A DNA stretch of 56,067 nucleotides from Mesorhizobium metallidurans STM 2683 (GTDB lineage Bacteria > Pseudomonadota > Alphaproteobacteria > Rhizobiales > Rhizobiaceae), in assembly GCF_000350085.1 (NCBI RefSeq), contig NZ_CAUM01000093.1, positions 1 to 56,067 on the forward strand, in the 5' to 3' direction. Positions within the stretch are counted from its first letter, which is position 1. Every line of letters starts with the position of its first letter. The position numbers were made by a program, and so were the translations under genes. Shown one piece after another: positions 10,355 through 18,983 of the stretch. The notes under the pieces are model-generated. The model was not told the DNA's origin and made no database searches. It saw only the letters and a list, made by a program, of their open reading frames with translations.

Positions 10355-10773
10355 CCGCGTTTGGCGTCGATCGAATACGCGCCAGCGCCCGAGGAAGCCA
10401 GTACGAGGAAGCCGCCGGCAATCGCCAGGTTCTTCATGAAGTTGATCATCTGCATCTGGTCGGCCCAGCCGGTATGGGCAACCAGGGCTGTGGCGACGGT
10501 GAAGATCGCGAGCACCCAGGCAGTGATGCGCGTCTGGAAGCCGACAAGGATGGCAAGGCCGCCGAGCAGCTCGATCAGGCCGACGACAATGGCCGTTACG
10601 GTCGGCAGCGGCAGGCCGAGGCTGCCGAAATAGCCGGCGGTGCCGGCAATCGCGGTAAGCTTGCCGAAGCCGGAAAGCAGGAAAATGACGGACAGCAGGA
10701 CGCGGCCGAGCAGGATCGTGGTCGAAGCGCTTGAAGCGGTGCCGGTGCCGGCGACGGAAGTGTTGGTGGACAT
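10348..10773 (-). CDS. DoxX family membrane protein (paralogue 2)
   Basis: A 141-residue membrane protein with the same blocks as the product of 5691-6113: GYFGSLGLPLPTVTAI, ELLGGLAILVGFQT, MKNLAIAGGFLVLASSGAGAYSID. The shared LP-LPT and AGLAILVGF blocks indicate paralogy. Its extra N-terminal tail (MSTNTSVAGTGTASSAST) is cytosolic-like. It is transcribed leftward and ends convergently, overlapping the FAD monooxygenase by 7 bp. Function is inferred only at family level (membrane protein tied to redox balance). Confidence 0.87.
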   Translation of the reverse strand: MSTNTSVAGTGTASSASTTILLGRVLLSVIFLLSGFGKLTAIAGTAGYFGSLGLPLPTVTAIVVGLIELLGGLAILVGFQTRITAWVLAIFTVATALVAHTGWADQMQMINFMKNLAIAGGFLVLASSGAGAYSIDAKRGQ

Positions 10774-10897
10774 GGCGACTCTCCGAATGGGTTTGATGCC
10801 CGTTCAGATAGAGGAGGGCGACTGTTCACCAAAGATGCATAAGCGGTGACAGATCGTTCACCGCGGTAAAGCTATCGTGATTGGCCCACTTGTGATT

Positions 10898-10959
10898 AGC
10901 CCCTTCTTAGCCAGCCCCCTTCTTAGCCAGCCCCCTTCTTAGCCAGCCCCTTCTTAGCC
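10898..10959. repeat. four 15-16 bp tandem repeats spanning the fumC stop codon
   Basis: Units AGCCCC(C)TTCTTAGCC at 10898-10912, 10913-10928, 10929-10944 and 10945-10959. The unit nearest fumC contains its TAA stop (10954-10956, minus strand). Units of 15 and 16 bp alternate, so the extra stops fall in different frames. Confidence 0.9.
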
Positions 10960-12351
10960 AGGATGAGTCATGTCCTCAGGCCGCACCAGCCGGTCGTAAT
11001 CGGCTTCGCTGACCAGCCCGGTGGCCAAAGCCTCCTCGCGCAGCGTGGTCCCGTTCTTGTGCGCGGTCTTGGCGATCTTGGCGGCGTTGTCGTAGCCGAT
11101 GGTCGGTGCCAGTGCCGTCACCAGCATCAGCGAGCGGTCGAGCGCCGCCTTGATGTTATCCTCACGCGCCTCGATGCCGACGACGCAATTGTCGGTGAAG
11201 GAGATCGAGGCGTCGGCCAGCAATTGCACCGATTGCAGGAAGTTGTAGGCCATCAGCGGGTTGTAGACGTTAAGCTCGAAATGGCCCTGGCTGCCGGCGA
11301 AGGTCACTGCGGCATTGTTGCCGAACACCTGGATGCAGACCTGCGTCAACGCCTCGCACTGGGTCGGGTTGACCTTCCCCGGCATGATCGAGGAGCCGGG
11401 CTCGTTTTCCGGCAGCGACAATTCGCCGAGGCCGGAGCGTGGGCCGGAGCCGAGCAGGCGGATATCGTTGGCGATCTTGAACAGGGCGCCGGCGCAGGCG
11501 TTGATGGCGCCATGCGAGAACACCATGGAATCATGCGCCGCCAGCGCCTCGAACTTGTTCGGCGCCGTGACGAAGGCAATGCCGGTAATGGCGGCAATGC
11601 GATCCGCCACTCTCTCGGCGAAGCCGACCGGAGCATTGAGGCCGGTGCCGACGGCTGTGCCGCCCTGCGCCAGTTCCTGCAGGCCGGGCAGCGTCATCTC
11701 GATGCGTTTGATCGACGAGGCGACCTGCGCTGCATAGCCCGAGAATTCCTGGCCGAGGGTGAGGGGAGTGGCATCCTGCGTGTGGGTGCGGCCGATCTTG
11801 ATGATGTGGGCGAAGGCCTTGGTCTTGGTTTCAAGCGCCTTGTGCAGATGCTTCAGCGCCGGCAAGAGGTCGTGCACGATGCGCTCGGCGCAGGCGATAT
11901 GCATGGCCGTCGGATAGGTGTCGTTCGACGACTGGCTCATATTGACATGGTCGTTGGGATGCACCGGCTTTTTCGAGCCCATGACGCCGCCCAAGAGTTC
12001 GATCGCCCGGTTGGAGATCACCTCATTGGCGTTCATGTTGGATTGCGTGCCTGAACCGGTCTGCCAGACGACCAGCGGAAAATGCTCGTTGAGCTTGCCG
12101 TCGATGACCTCCTGCGAGGCTTCGATGATCACCTTGCCGATCGCCGGATCGAGCCGCTTCAACTCCATATTGGCTTCTGCCGCCGCGCGCTTGACGATGC
12201 CCAGGGCGCGGACGATCGAGACCGGCTGCTTCTCCCAGCCGATCTTGAAATTGCCAAGCGAACGCTGCGCCTGCGCGCCCCAGTAGCGGTCGGCGGCGAC
12301 TTCGATGGGACCGAATGTGTCGGTTTCGGTTCTGGTCTTTGGCGCGCTCAC
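10954..12351 (-). CDS. fumC: class II fumarate hydratase
   Basis: A 465-residue fumarase that interconverts fumarate and malate in the citric acid cycle. It has the superfamily signature [11 protein letters not shown] near residue 325, plus [13 protein letters not shown] and [16 protein letters not shown], which supply active-site residues. GTG at 12351 is chosen: GGAGAGGCAA lies upstream, the protein then starts [17 protein letters not shown], and the length matches the family (about 465). The alternative ATG at 12399 would add an unrelated tail. The C-terminus ends MTHPG at a tandem repeat. Confidence 0.96.
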   Translation of the reverse strand: MSAPKTRTETDTFGPIEVAADRYWGAQAQRSLGNFKIGWEKQPVSIVRALGIVKRAAAEANMELKRLDPAIGKVIIEASQEVIDGKLNEHFPLVVWQTGSGTQSNMNANEVISNRAIELLGGVMGSKKPVHPNDHVNMSQSSNDTYPTAMHIACAERIVHDLLPALKHLHKALETKTKAFAHIIKIGRTHTQDATPLTLGQEFSGYAAQVASSIKRIEMTLPGLQELAQGGTAVGTGLNAPVGFAERVADRIAAITGIAFVTAPNKFEALAAHDSMVFSHGAINACAGALFKIANDIRLLGSGPRSGLGELSLPENEPGSSIMPGKVNPTQCEALTQVCIQVFGNNAAVTFAGSQGHFELNVYNPLMAYNFLQSVQLLADASISFTDNCVVGIEAREDNIKAALDRSLMLVTALAPTIGYDNAAKIAKTAHKNGTTLREEALATGLVSEADYDRLVRPEDMTHPG

Positions 12352-12459
12352 TTGCCTCTCCGTCTGTCGAATTCGGCAACGGCGTATCGCGTTGCACAAA
12401 AGCCTTCAAGCAGAGATTGCAGGCGGGAATGATGCAAATCGGTTGAAGGTGCCGGCAAT

Positions 12460-12479
12460 CTCCCCCCTCGAGGGGGGAG
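12460..12479. repeat. perfect 20-bp palindrome, left arm of repeat family A
   Basis: CTCCCCCCTCGAGGGGGGAG is fully self-complementary and follows GCCGGCAAT. It resembles the internal hairpins of the element at 48-206. It sits at the broken 5' edge of a TetR remnant. Confidence 0.75.
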
Positions 12480-12494
12480 ACCTGGATCGCGCCG

Positions 12495-12914
12495 ATGCGG
12501 GCGGCGGGCTCGGCCCGCGAGGGCGTGCGCACGGTGTTCGAGGCCGTGGCGACCGAGCTGGAACGGCAGGGCTTCGTGCGCGGCTGCCAGTTCAACAACC
12601 TGGCGCATGAATTGTCGCTCGCCGATACGGATTTTCGCACCGCCCTTGCCGGCATCTTTGCCGCATGGCGTAAAGCGATCGCCGACAAGGTGAGGGCCGA
12701 CCAGCAGGCGGGCAGGGAGCAAGGCACCGATGCGCAGCGCTTCGCGGCACTCGCGGTGGCCACCTATTCCGGCGCCATGTCGATGGCCAAGACGGCGCAG
12801 GACGCCGGCGTGCTGCGCGATTGCCTGAACGCGCTGGAACTGGGAGCTTCCCCAGCCGCTAGGGGCGGAGCGAAGCGACGTCGCCGGGTGTTGCTGCGAC
12901 CCAGAACTCCTTGA
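12495..12914 (+). pseudogene. TetR-family regulator remnant (C-terminal domain only)
   Basis: The frame reads SAREGVRTVFEAVATELERQ, then GCQFNNLAHELSLADTDFRTA, LAGIFAAWRKAIADKVRADQ, and GTDAQRFAALAVATYSGAMS to about LNALE. This is the ligand-binding C-terminal half of a TetR/AcrR repressor (about 110 of 190 residues). The N-terminal helix-turn-helix domain is absent: the 5' edge is repeat-derived sequence (palindrome at 12460). The 3' edge (after about 12845) is also non-homologous and passes into GCCGGCAGGCCAGAGGGGG at 12915. Without a DNA-binding domain it cannot be a normal repressor. Confidence 0.75.
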
Positions 12915-12950
12915 CGCCGGCAGGCCAGAGGGGGTGGGAAGGATCGCTAC
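12913..12950. repeat. partial copy of repeat family A (right arm)
   Basis: GCCGGCAGGCCAGAGGGGG matches the right arm of the element at 48-206. Together with the palindrome at 12460 it brackets the TetR remnant. Confidence 0.65.
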
Positions 12951-12984
12951 GGAACAATTTTCATCCTGCGCCGCTGAGGGGATT

Positions 12985-13578
12985 CTACTCCGCCAACGGC
13001 TTGATCACCTCGTAGCCGACCACGCTTTCGGCGCTCGTGCCCTCGTCATAGCGTTTGGCAAGAACCGCCTGCAAATCGGGCGCGTAGAGGGCGGTGAATT
13101 CATCCAGCGTTTCGCCGGCCTGGCTCTTGATCGTCTCCTTGACGGCCAGCACATTGTATTTGCAGGTCCCCAGGCTGAAGGTTTCCTTGCCTTTGACGGC
13201 GAGCTCCAGCGTCTCTGTGCCTTTCGGTTGCTTGTTTGGCGCCAGGCGGACGAAAATCGTCTTGCTTTTCGCCCCTGCCTTGAGCGGAAACAGCTTTCTG
13301 AGATCGGAAAACGGGATCATCGCAAGCTGGCCCGTATTGCTGTCGCGAAACACCTCGATCAGACCGCCGAACAGGAACTGCGTCTGCGGCGAGGCGGATT
13401 CGTATGTGTTGGCGACATGCACCATTCCGCCCGCCGCGGGTCGAAATTCGCTGCTAATGCCGGGCTTCGAAAGGACAAAACCGGCCTTGGCGGCCTTGGC
13501 ATCGATGCATTCGGCGCCATGCGCGGCGCCCGCCGTGGCCAGGATGACAAGTGTAATGCTGGTGGCGGCAACTCTCAT
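12985..13578 (-). CDS. secreted protein of unknown function
   Basis: A 197-residue protein. ATG at 13578 is preceded by AGAGG at 5-base spacing and begins a clear Sec signal peptide: MRVAATSITLVILATAGAAHG, with likely cleavage before AECIDAK. The mature part has two cysteines (ECIDAK and GTCKYNV) that could form a disulphide, and no transmembrane segment. I do not recognise a named domain; the pattern (RVAATSIT leader, NTYESA, VLAVKETIKSQAGETLDEFT) suggests a conserved rhizobial periplasmic protein. Its start region overlaps nothing, and it is divergent from the metallophosphoesterase gene at 13713. Confidence 0.75.
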   Translation of the reverse strand: MRVAATSITLVILATAGAAHGAECIDAKAAKAGFVLSKPGISSEFRPAAGGMVHVANTYESASPQTQFLFGGLIEVFRDSNTGQLAMIPFSDLRKLFPLKAGAKSKTIFVRLAPNKQPKGTETLELAVKGKETFSLGTCKYNVLAVKETIKSQAGETLDEFTALYAPDLQAVLAKRYDEGTSAESVVGYEVIKPLAE

Positions 13579-13712
13579 GAGGGCCTCTTCTTTTCCTTCA
13601 CAACTTGGGCGTTGGTCGCAAAGAAATGCCAGACTCATGCCACGCTGTCGATGGCCGATGGAACTCTGTGCGACACTGGACGGCCGGGCTCTGGTCATGC
13701 GAATTTCGGTGC

Positions 13713-14840
13713 ATGAAGAATTGCCGTTCGCTGAAATCGGTCTCTCGGCGCCGCTTCCTGGTGCAAGCGGCAGGCCTTGCGGTAGCGGGCGCCTTTGCGC
13801 GTCCCGCGTTCGGCCAGACCGGGCAGCGCATTCAGCCCATCGACGCCACCTTTCTGTTCATCGCCGATGTCCATGCCTGCCGCATGGCCAGCGGCTTGAG
13901 CCCGAATTGCCAGCAGGAAGGCAAGACCGACGCTGCCTTGCTGCGCAGCGTCACCGCTTTGAACGGCATTGGCGACAAGCAATGGCCTGCCGAAATCGGC
14001 GGCGTCGCCACCCGCTTGCGCTCGGCCGGCAGCCGCATCGCCACGCCGCTCGGTCTCGTCGTCGGCGGCGACATGACCGACGATGGCGGCGGCCAGATCA
14101 CGGAGCCAAGCGAGGGCACGCAGCTTCTCCAGTTCAGCCAGCGCTATCAGCAAGGCGTCGGCCCCGATCGCGTGCACATGCCGGTCTATGTCGGGCTCGG
14201 CAACCATGATCTCGACCAGAACGGTCCGCCACCTCATGTCGACTGGTACCGGCGCGAATTACGCGACTATGTCGAGATCAACCACCGCCCGGGCGTGTTC
14301 TTCAAGCCGCCGGTGCCGGCGACCGACTACGATGTCGATACCGATTGCTATTCCTGGGACTGGGGTGGCCTGCATCTCATCCAGACTCACCGCTTCGCCG
14401 GTGACACCGGCCACGGCGCGGTCTCCAGCCTGCCATGGCTGAGGCAGGATCTGGCGACCTATGCCGGCGACGGCCGTCCGGTAATCCTGTTCCAGCACTA
14501 TGGCTGGGACACGTTCTCCATCGAGCGGTGGGATCCGGCCAAAACGACCTTTGACGATGACGGCGCCGGCGCGCCGCACTGGTGGAGCGAGGCGGACCGG
14601 CAGGCGCTGCTGGCAACGCTGAAGGGCTACAATGTCATCGCCATCTTTCACGGCCACCAGCATGAGGTGCCGATGATCTACCGCAGCGACGGGGTCGATC
14701 TGTTCAAGCCGAAAGCCGCCTATATGGGCGGCTTCGCGCTGGCGAGGGTGACCAGCGACAGCATGGATGTGGTGCTGGGCGAGGCAACCGGAGACCACGG
14801 CGAAGTCGCTTTCACCGACGCTTTCTCCAAGGAGTTCTAG
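13713..14840 (+). CDS. Tat-exported calcineurin-like metallophosphoesterase
   Basis: A 375-residue protein starting at ATG 13713. The N-terminus SVSRRRFLVQAAGLAVAGAF is a twin-arginine signal, so export of a folded, metal-loaded enzyme is expected. The metal-binding motifs of the calcineurin-like superfamily are in order: D-V-H in FIADVHACRM, GGDMTDD, GLGNHDLDQNG, a middle LFQHYGWD histidine, and FHGHQHE. They would hold a two-metal centre cleaving phosphomonoesters or diesters in the periplasm. The substrate is unknown. There is no clear intrinsic terminator on this strand; the A-run right after the stop belongs to the csbD terminator on the other strand. Confidence 0.88.
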   Translation: MKNCRSLKSVSRRRFLVQAAGLAVAGAFARPAFGQTGQRIQPIDATFLFIADVHACRMASGLSPNCQQEGKTDAALLRSVTALNGIGDKQWPAEIGGVATRLRSAGSRIATPLGLVVGGDMTDDGGGQITEPSEGTQLLQFSQRYQQGVGPDRVHMPVYVGLGNHDLDQNGPPPHVDWYRRELRDYVEINHRPGVFFKPPVPATDYDVDTDCYSWDWGGLHLIQTHRFAGDTGHGAVSSLPWLRQDLATYAGDGRPVILFQHYGWDTFSIERWDPAKTTFDDDGAGAPHWWSEADRQALLATLKGYNVIAIFHGHQHEVPMIYRSDGVDLFKPKAAYMGGFALARVTSDSMDVVLGEATGDHGEVAFTDAFSKEF

Positions 14841-14867
14841 AAAAAAAAAAGGGCAGCCTCAGCCGCC
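14841..14867 (-). terminator. intrinsic terminator of the CsbD gene
   Basis: Read on the minus strand, GGCGGC-TGAG-GCTGCC (14867 to 14852) is followed by C and ten T's (14850-14841). It lies 32 bp past the CsbD-family stop codon. Confidence 0.8.
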
Positions 14868-14898
14868 TTCCTCGTCGCTATGGTAGCGCCATGCCCGA

Positions 14899-15078
14899 TC
14901 AAAACGCCTTCTTCACCTTGTCCTTCACGTCGCCATACGTCTTTTGGACCTTGCCGGCGATCTTGTCGGCTGCGCCCTCGGCCTCGGTCTGCCGGTTACC
15001 GGTAACCTTGCCGGCGGCCTGCTTGACCGAGCCTTTGACCTGCTTGGCCACGCCCGCAACCTGATCCTTGTTCACCAT
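14899..15078 (-). CDS. CsbD family stress-response protein
   Basis: A 59-residue, highly charged helical protein: VNKDQVAGVAKQVKGSVKQA and GKVTGNRQTEAEGAADKIAG are the diagnostic CsbD repeats. ATG at 15078 follows AGGAGATGCGGACA; the in-frame ATG at 15087 overlaps that site and is rejected. CsbD proteins accumulate under general stress in many bacteria, and their molecular role is unknown. A strong intrinsic terminator follows. Monocistronic. Confidence 0.93.
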   Translation of the reverse strand: MVNKDQVAGVAKQVKGSVKQAAGKVTGNRQTEAEGAADKIAGKVQKTYGDVKDKVKKAF

Positions 15079-15259
15079 TGTCCGCATCTCCTGGGATTGT
15101 TTCGTCCGCAGGAGACAGAACGGACCGGTCCGGCTTCGGTTCCAGCCTCGGAATCTGAATTCCGTTCCCTGTAATCTCTTGAGCGACTGGTTGCGCCGGG
15201 CGCGGCAATGCGGCTAGGTTCTGCCCGGCTTGCGTGTGAGGACAGGCCGGGGGAGTTCG

Positions 15260-16702
15260 ATGCGTTTTCGCCTTGTCTGTGCCGTTGTGGCCTCCGTGCT
15301 TCTGGCCGGCTGCGTCGCCGACGATGTCGGGCCGATCAATGCCTTCACCCCCCAAGCCGGCCAGCCGTCGCCGACCTACATTCCCGATCCGGGAGACGAC
15401 GGCTCGACCGTGGTCGGCCTCGCCTTCTCCGGCGGTGGTACAAGGGCCGCGGCTTTCTCCTACGGCGTGCTGCGGGCGCTGGACGACATCGTCATCGACG
15501 AGCGGCCGCGCAGGCGCACCCTGATCGATGATGTCAGGATGATCTCCGGTGCGTCCGGTGGCGCGGTGGCCGCTGCCTATTTCGGCTACAAGGGCAAGGA
15601 CGGTTATCGCGACTTTCGCGAGCGGTTCCTGATCCAGAACGCGGAAGCCGACCTCAGGGAGGGGATTTCGCCGGTCAATCTCATGCGCGCCTATTATGGC
15701 GGCGTCAATGATCGCAGCGGCTTCGCCAAATGGCTGAACGACTATCTCTTCGATGGCGCGACATTCGACGCCTTCCGCAGGCCTGGCGGCCCCATCGTCT
15801 GGATCAATGCCTCCGACATCTACAACCGCACGCCGTTCCTGTTCACCTACGACACCTTCGCGGCTCTGTGCAGCGACCTCGACAAGGTGCGGCTTGCCGA
15901 TGCGGTGGCGGCCTCGGCCGCCGTGCCGATCGTCTTCGCGCCGATCGTCGTTGCCGCGACCAGCCCGGATTGCGGTTATCAGCGGCCGCAATGGCTGAGC
16001 CGGGCGCTCGCCGACCACAACGCTCCGCTGAGGTTGAAGGCTTACGCCGCGGCGCTCGATGCCTACCAGAATGCCGGCCCGCGCGACTATGTGAAGCTGC
16101 TGGATGGTGGCCTGACCGACAATATCGGCGTCACCGGCTTCGCGCTCGAACGCGCCGCCGCCGGCACGCCGTACGGCCCGCTTTCGCCATCGGCCGCCGT
16201 TCGGCTGACGACGTTGATCTTCATCGTCGCCGATGCCGGCAGCGGCAGCGACCGGAGCTGGGCAAGGTCGCTGCACGGGCCAAAGGCCAGCGAACTGCTC
16301 GACGTCACGACCAGCACAACGCTCGCCGCCTCGGTGCGCGACGAATTCGACGCGCTGACGCTGGCTGTCTCGCAATGGCAGGGTGAACTCGTCCGCTATC
16401 GCTGCGGCCTGCCTGCCTCGACCGTGTCTGCCTATCGCGGTTCGGCTGCCGGCTGGAACTGCCGCGACGTCCGGCTCGTGGTCCAGCATCTGTCCTTCGC
16501 CGATATGGATCAGGCAATGCAGGTCAAGCTGAATGCCGTTCCAACCAGGCTGAGGCTGCCGGTCGAGCAGGTCGACCTCACCATTGAGGCTGGTCGCAAG
16601 GCGCTGCTCGTCAATGCGGATATCGCCAGGGCGATCGCCGCCATCCGCGCCCGCGCCGGTGTCGCACCGGGAGCGCAAATAGCTGCGGCACAGGAAAATT
16701 GA
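15260..16702 (+). CDS. patatin-like phospholipase, lipoprotein
   Basis: A 480-residue predicted lipoprotein. The ATG at 15260 follows GGGGGAG, and the N-terminus RLVCAVVASVLLAGC ends in a lipobox, with cysteine about residue 17 to be lipidated. The patatin fold is shown by the oxyanion motif FSGGGTRAAAFSYG, the nucleophile elbow GASGG (G-x-S-x-G) and the catalytic aspartate in LDGGLTDN. It should hydrolyse acyl esters of membrane phospholipids at the cell envelope. The large spacing between elbow and DGG is usual in the bacterial lipoprotein subgroup. Followed 30 bp later by a GST gene on the same strand; co-transcription is possible. Confidence 0.9.
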   Translation: MRFRLVCAVVASVLLAGCVADDVGPINAFTPQAGQPSPTYIPDPGDDGSTVVGLAFSGGGTRAAAFSYGVLRALDDIVIDERPRRRTLIDDVRMISGASGGAVAAAYFGYKGKDGYRDFRERFLIQNAEADLREGISPVNLMRAYYGGVNDRSGFAKWLNDYLFDGATFDAFRRPGGPIVWINASDIYNRTPFLFTYDTFAALCSDLDKVRLADAVAASAAVPIVFAPIVVAATSPDCGYQRPQWLSRALADHNAPLRLKAYAAALDAYQNAGPRDYVKLLDGGLTDNIGVTGFALERAAAGTPYGPLSPSAAVRLTTLIFIVADAGSGSDRSWARSLHGPKASELLDVTTSTTLAASVRDEFDALTLAVSQWQGELVRYRCGLPASTVSAYRGSAAGWNCRDVRLVVQHLSFADMDQAMQVKLNAVPTRLRLPVEQVDLTIEAGRKALLVNADIARAIAAIRARAGVAPGAQIAAAQEN

Positions 16703-16732
16703 GCCCACCGCGCCCATCACGGAGAGACCATC

Positions 16733-17407
16733 TTGGCTGAATTCACGCTCTTTATCGGCAACAAATGCTTCTCGTCCTGGTCGCTCAGGCCATGGGTGGC
16801 AATGAAGCATCTGGAAATCCCGTTCGAGGAGGGGTTCGTGCGCCTGCGCACGCCAGAAACTGCCGCCAACCTGGCCAAAGTGTCGCCGACCGGGCTGGTG
16901 CCCGTCTTGAATCACAAGCAGTCGAATGGCGGCGGTAAGATCATTTGGGAGACCCTCGCCATCCTTGAATATCTTGCCGACCTTTATCCCGAGAAGAAGC
17001 TTTGGCCGACCGATATCGAGGCCCGCGCATTGGCGCGCTCGGCGGCGACCGAGATGCATTCCGGCTTTCGCGAGGTCCGCTATGGCTGGCCGATGAATCT
17101 GCGGCGGCCGAAGGCCCATAAGCCGCTCGACGCCGAAGGCGAGGCGCAGCGGGCGCGCATTGAAAACCTGTGGCGGCAATGCCGGGCGCAATACGGCAAG
17201 GGCGGGCCGTTCCTGTTCGGTCATTTCACCGCGGCCGATGCCATGTATGCACCTGTCGTCACCCGCTTCGACACCTATGGCGGCGAACTGGCGCCCGATA
17301 CCAGGGCCTATGTCGACGCCGTGCTCTCAACGCCGGCGATGCGGCACTGGTATGCGGAGGCCGCCAAGGAGACCTGGCCGGAACCGGGGCCGCACGAACA
17401 GGACTGA
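16733..17407 (+). CDS. glutathione S-transferase family protein
   Basis: A 224-residue GST. The N-terminal thioredoxin-fold domain contains NKCFSSWSLRPWVAMKHLEI, with the catalytic Ser/Cys region near residues 9-15, and the cis-Pro block SPTGLVPVLNHK. WETLAILEYLADLYPEKKLWP contacts glutathione, and an all-helical C domain contains HFTAADAMYAPV. The start is an unusual TTG at 16733, supported by GGAGAGACC 8 bases upstream and by alignment of the first beta strand (EFTLFIGN). Substrate unknown. Confidence 0.9.
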   Translation: MAEFTLFIGNKCFSSWSLRPWVAMKHLEIPFEEGFVRLRTPETAANLAKVSPTGLVPVLNHKQSNGGGKIIWETLAILEYLADLYPEKKLWPTDIEARALARSAATEMHSGFREVRYGWPMNLRRPKAHKPLDAEGEAQRARIENLWRQCRAQYGKGGPFLFGHFTAADAMYAPVVTRFDTYGGELAPDTRAYVDAVLSTPAMRHWYAEAAKETWPEPGPHEQD

Positions 17408-17475
17408 TGACGGGACTCCAAGAATACCGTGCGCGACCTATCTGATGGACCGGGCCGGGCACCTGGAGATTCCTT

Positions 17476-18231
17476 ATGACATCTGTTTCTTCCCAACTTG
17501 CCGGCAAGGTTGCCCTCGTCACCGGCGCATCGTCGGGCATCGGCGAGGCGACAGCCTCGGCACTCGCCGCCGCCGGCGCAAAGGTGGCGGTTGCCGCCCG
17601 CCGCGCCGATCGCCTCGAAGCGCTGGCCGCACGCATCGACAAGGCCGGTGGCACCGCCCTTCGCATCGAGGCCGACGTCACCAGCGCCGGCGATGTCACC
17701 GCCATGGTCGACAAGGTCGTCTCCGATTGGGGCCGCCTCGACATCCTCGTCAACAATGCCGGTGTCATGCTCTTGTCGCCGGCGGCGGAAGCGGCCCTCG
17801 ACGACTGGCGCCGCATGGTCGAGCTCAATCTGCTGGCGCTGATGGGCGTCACCAAGGCGGCACTGCCGCACCTCAAGGCCGCCAAGGGCCATATCGTCAA
17901 TGTCTCGTCGGTCGCCGGCCGCGTCGCCAACCCCGGCGCAAGCGGCTATGCCGCGACCAAGTTCGGCGTCGTCGGCTTTTCCGAATCGCTGCGCCGCGAA
18001 GTCTATGCCGACAAGGTCCGCGTCACCGTCATCGAGCCCGGCCTGGTGCGCACCGAGCTTGGCGACCACATCACCAATGCGGCGTTCAAGGCCGATCTGG
18101 GCAAGCGGCTCGCCACCATGGAGGCTTTGACCGCCGAGGACATCGCGGCCGCCATCCTCTATGCGGTAAGCCAGCATCCGCGCGTCAACGTCAACGAGAT
18201 CGTCATCAGGCCGACCGACCAGGAACGCTGA
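17476..18231 (+). CDS. short-chain dehydrogenase/reductase
   Basis: A 251-residue classical SDR. TGASSGIGEATASAL (residues 16-30) binds the dinucleotide; VAVAARRADRLEAL with Arg after the second strand suggests NADP(H). NNAG and the catalytic Ser (VSSVAG) with YAATK complete the active site. It resembles YdfG-type enzymes acting on hydroxy acids or small carbonyls, but the substrate is not certain. ATG follows GGAGATTCCTT. Followed by a likely terminator at 18278. Confidence 0.93.
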   Translation: MTSVSSQLAGKVALVTGASSGIGEATASALAAAGAKVAVAARRADRLEALAARIDKAGGTALRIEADVTSAGDVTAMVDKVVSDWGRLDILVNNAGVMLLSPAAEAALDDWRRMVELNLLALMGVTKAALPHLKAAKGHIVNVSSVAGRVANPGASGYAATKFGVVGFSESLRREVYADKVRVTVIEPGLVRTELGDHITNAAFKADLGKRLATMEALTAEDIAAAILYAVSQHPRVNVNEIVIRPTDQER

Positions 18232-18277
18232 GGGAGGGGCCGGCTTGCGCTATAACGATTTGCCCGGCCCAAAAACA

Positions 18278-18322
18278 AGAACGCCCCTCGCGCGTTTTAT
18301 TGCACGGGAGGCGTCCTTTTTG
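18278..18322 (+). terminator. probable intrinsic terminator after the SDR gene
   Basis: ACGCCCCTCG pairs imperfectly with GGGAGGCGT around the loop TTTTATTG, followed by CCTTTTTG. The stem has mismatches, so strength is uncertain. Confidence 0.55.
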
Positions 18323-18484
18323 TCAGCCTTCCGAAATTGCTTTCTGGAGTGCTGACAATGCCAAAATGCACAGGAGCCAGAATGGTTCCCAGCATCGTGC
18401 ATTTTTTTGTAAGCCGACGCTTTTTTCGTTCGATCCACACTCAGGCTCCCGCGGTAGGTTCCTACCGGGACAGTCATGAAAAAA

Positions 18485-18657
18485 TTGACATCGCTTCAAA
18501 AGAAGTCTATGAAAGATTTGTCGATATTTGTTTGACCGACTTTTGTTATCCGCGCGTCAAGCGCGCCTTTGACGAACTTCTCCCATCAAAAATCGAGACA
18601 AACGCTGTTGTGCATTCGCGCGACGGCGAACGAATATTGCCAGGGAAAGGGTTCTTC
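18485..18657 (+). promoter_or_regulatory. promoter and long 5' leader of the cold-shock gene
   Basis: TTGACA (18485-18490), a 17-bp spacer and TATGAA (18508-18513) make an almost ideal sigma-70 promoter. Transcription starting near 18520 gives a leader of about 138 bases before the ATG. Long AU-richer leaders on cspA-type mRNAs act as temperature-responsive structures in other bacteria; that role here is inference. Confidence 0.7.
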
Positions 18658-18867
18658 ATGTCCACCGGCACAGTAAAATGGTTCAACGCCACCAAAGGTT
18701 TTGGTTTTATTCAGCCTGACGATGGCTCGGCAGACGTTTTCGTCCACATCTCGGCCGTCGAGCGCGCCGGCATGCGCGACATCGTCGAAGGCCAGAAGCT
18801 CGGTTACGAGATGGTCCGCGACAACAAGTCGGGCAAGATGTCGGCCGACCAGCTGAAGGCGGCCTAA
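18658..18867 (+). CDS. cold-shock protein (CspA family)
   Basis: A 69-residue single cold-shock domain. [20 protein letters not shown] holds the RNP1-type motif KGFGFI, and [13 protein letters not shown] the RNP2-type motif VFVHI. It binds single-stranded RNA/DNA and acts as an RNA chaperone in the cytosol. AGGGAAAGGG lies upstream of the ATG. A frame open upstream to 18337 is only leader read-through. The stop TAA overlaps the first base of a palindromic repeat (18867-18917), and an intrinsic terminator follows at 18984. Confidence 0.95.
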   Translation: MSTGTVKWFNATKGFGFIQPDDGSADVFVHISAVERAGMRDIVEGQKLGYEMVRDNKSGKMSADQLKAA

Positions 18868-18917
18868 ATGCATGTCGCGCAAAAGTGCGCTGCGGTTTTG
18901 CGATAACGACATGCATT
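18867..18917. repeat. palindromic repeat family B, copy 1
   Basis: AATGCATGTCG (18867-18877) and CGACATGCATT (18907-18917) are perfect inverted arms. Within them CGCAAAA and TTTTGCG pair around GTGCGCTGCGG. Its first base is the last base of the csp stop codon. Other copies lie at 44660, 47761 and 47822. Confidence 0.85.
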
Positions 18918-18983
18918 AACAAGACGGAATTCAGCCTCGCCGGTGACCACGGATGTACTGGCACCGGTGATTGGCGGAGGAGG

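Noticed and set aside
10898..10959. CRISPR-like array at the fumC end
   Set aside because: The units are contiguous 15-16 bp tandem repeats without spacers, and no cas genes are present.
14996..17224. Minus-strand 742-codon frame opposite the patatin lipoprotein and GST genes
   Set aside because: Antisense shadow with no motif; the plus-strand genes have lipobox, catalytic motifs and ribosome-binding sites.
18337..18657. Long N-terminal extension of the cold-shock protein
   Set aside because: The frame is open by chance; a consensus promoter lies inside it and the cold-shock domain starts at the ATG with its own ribosome-binding site.
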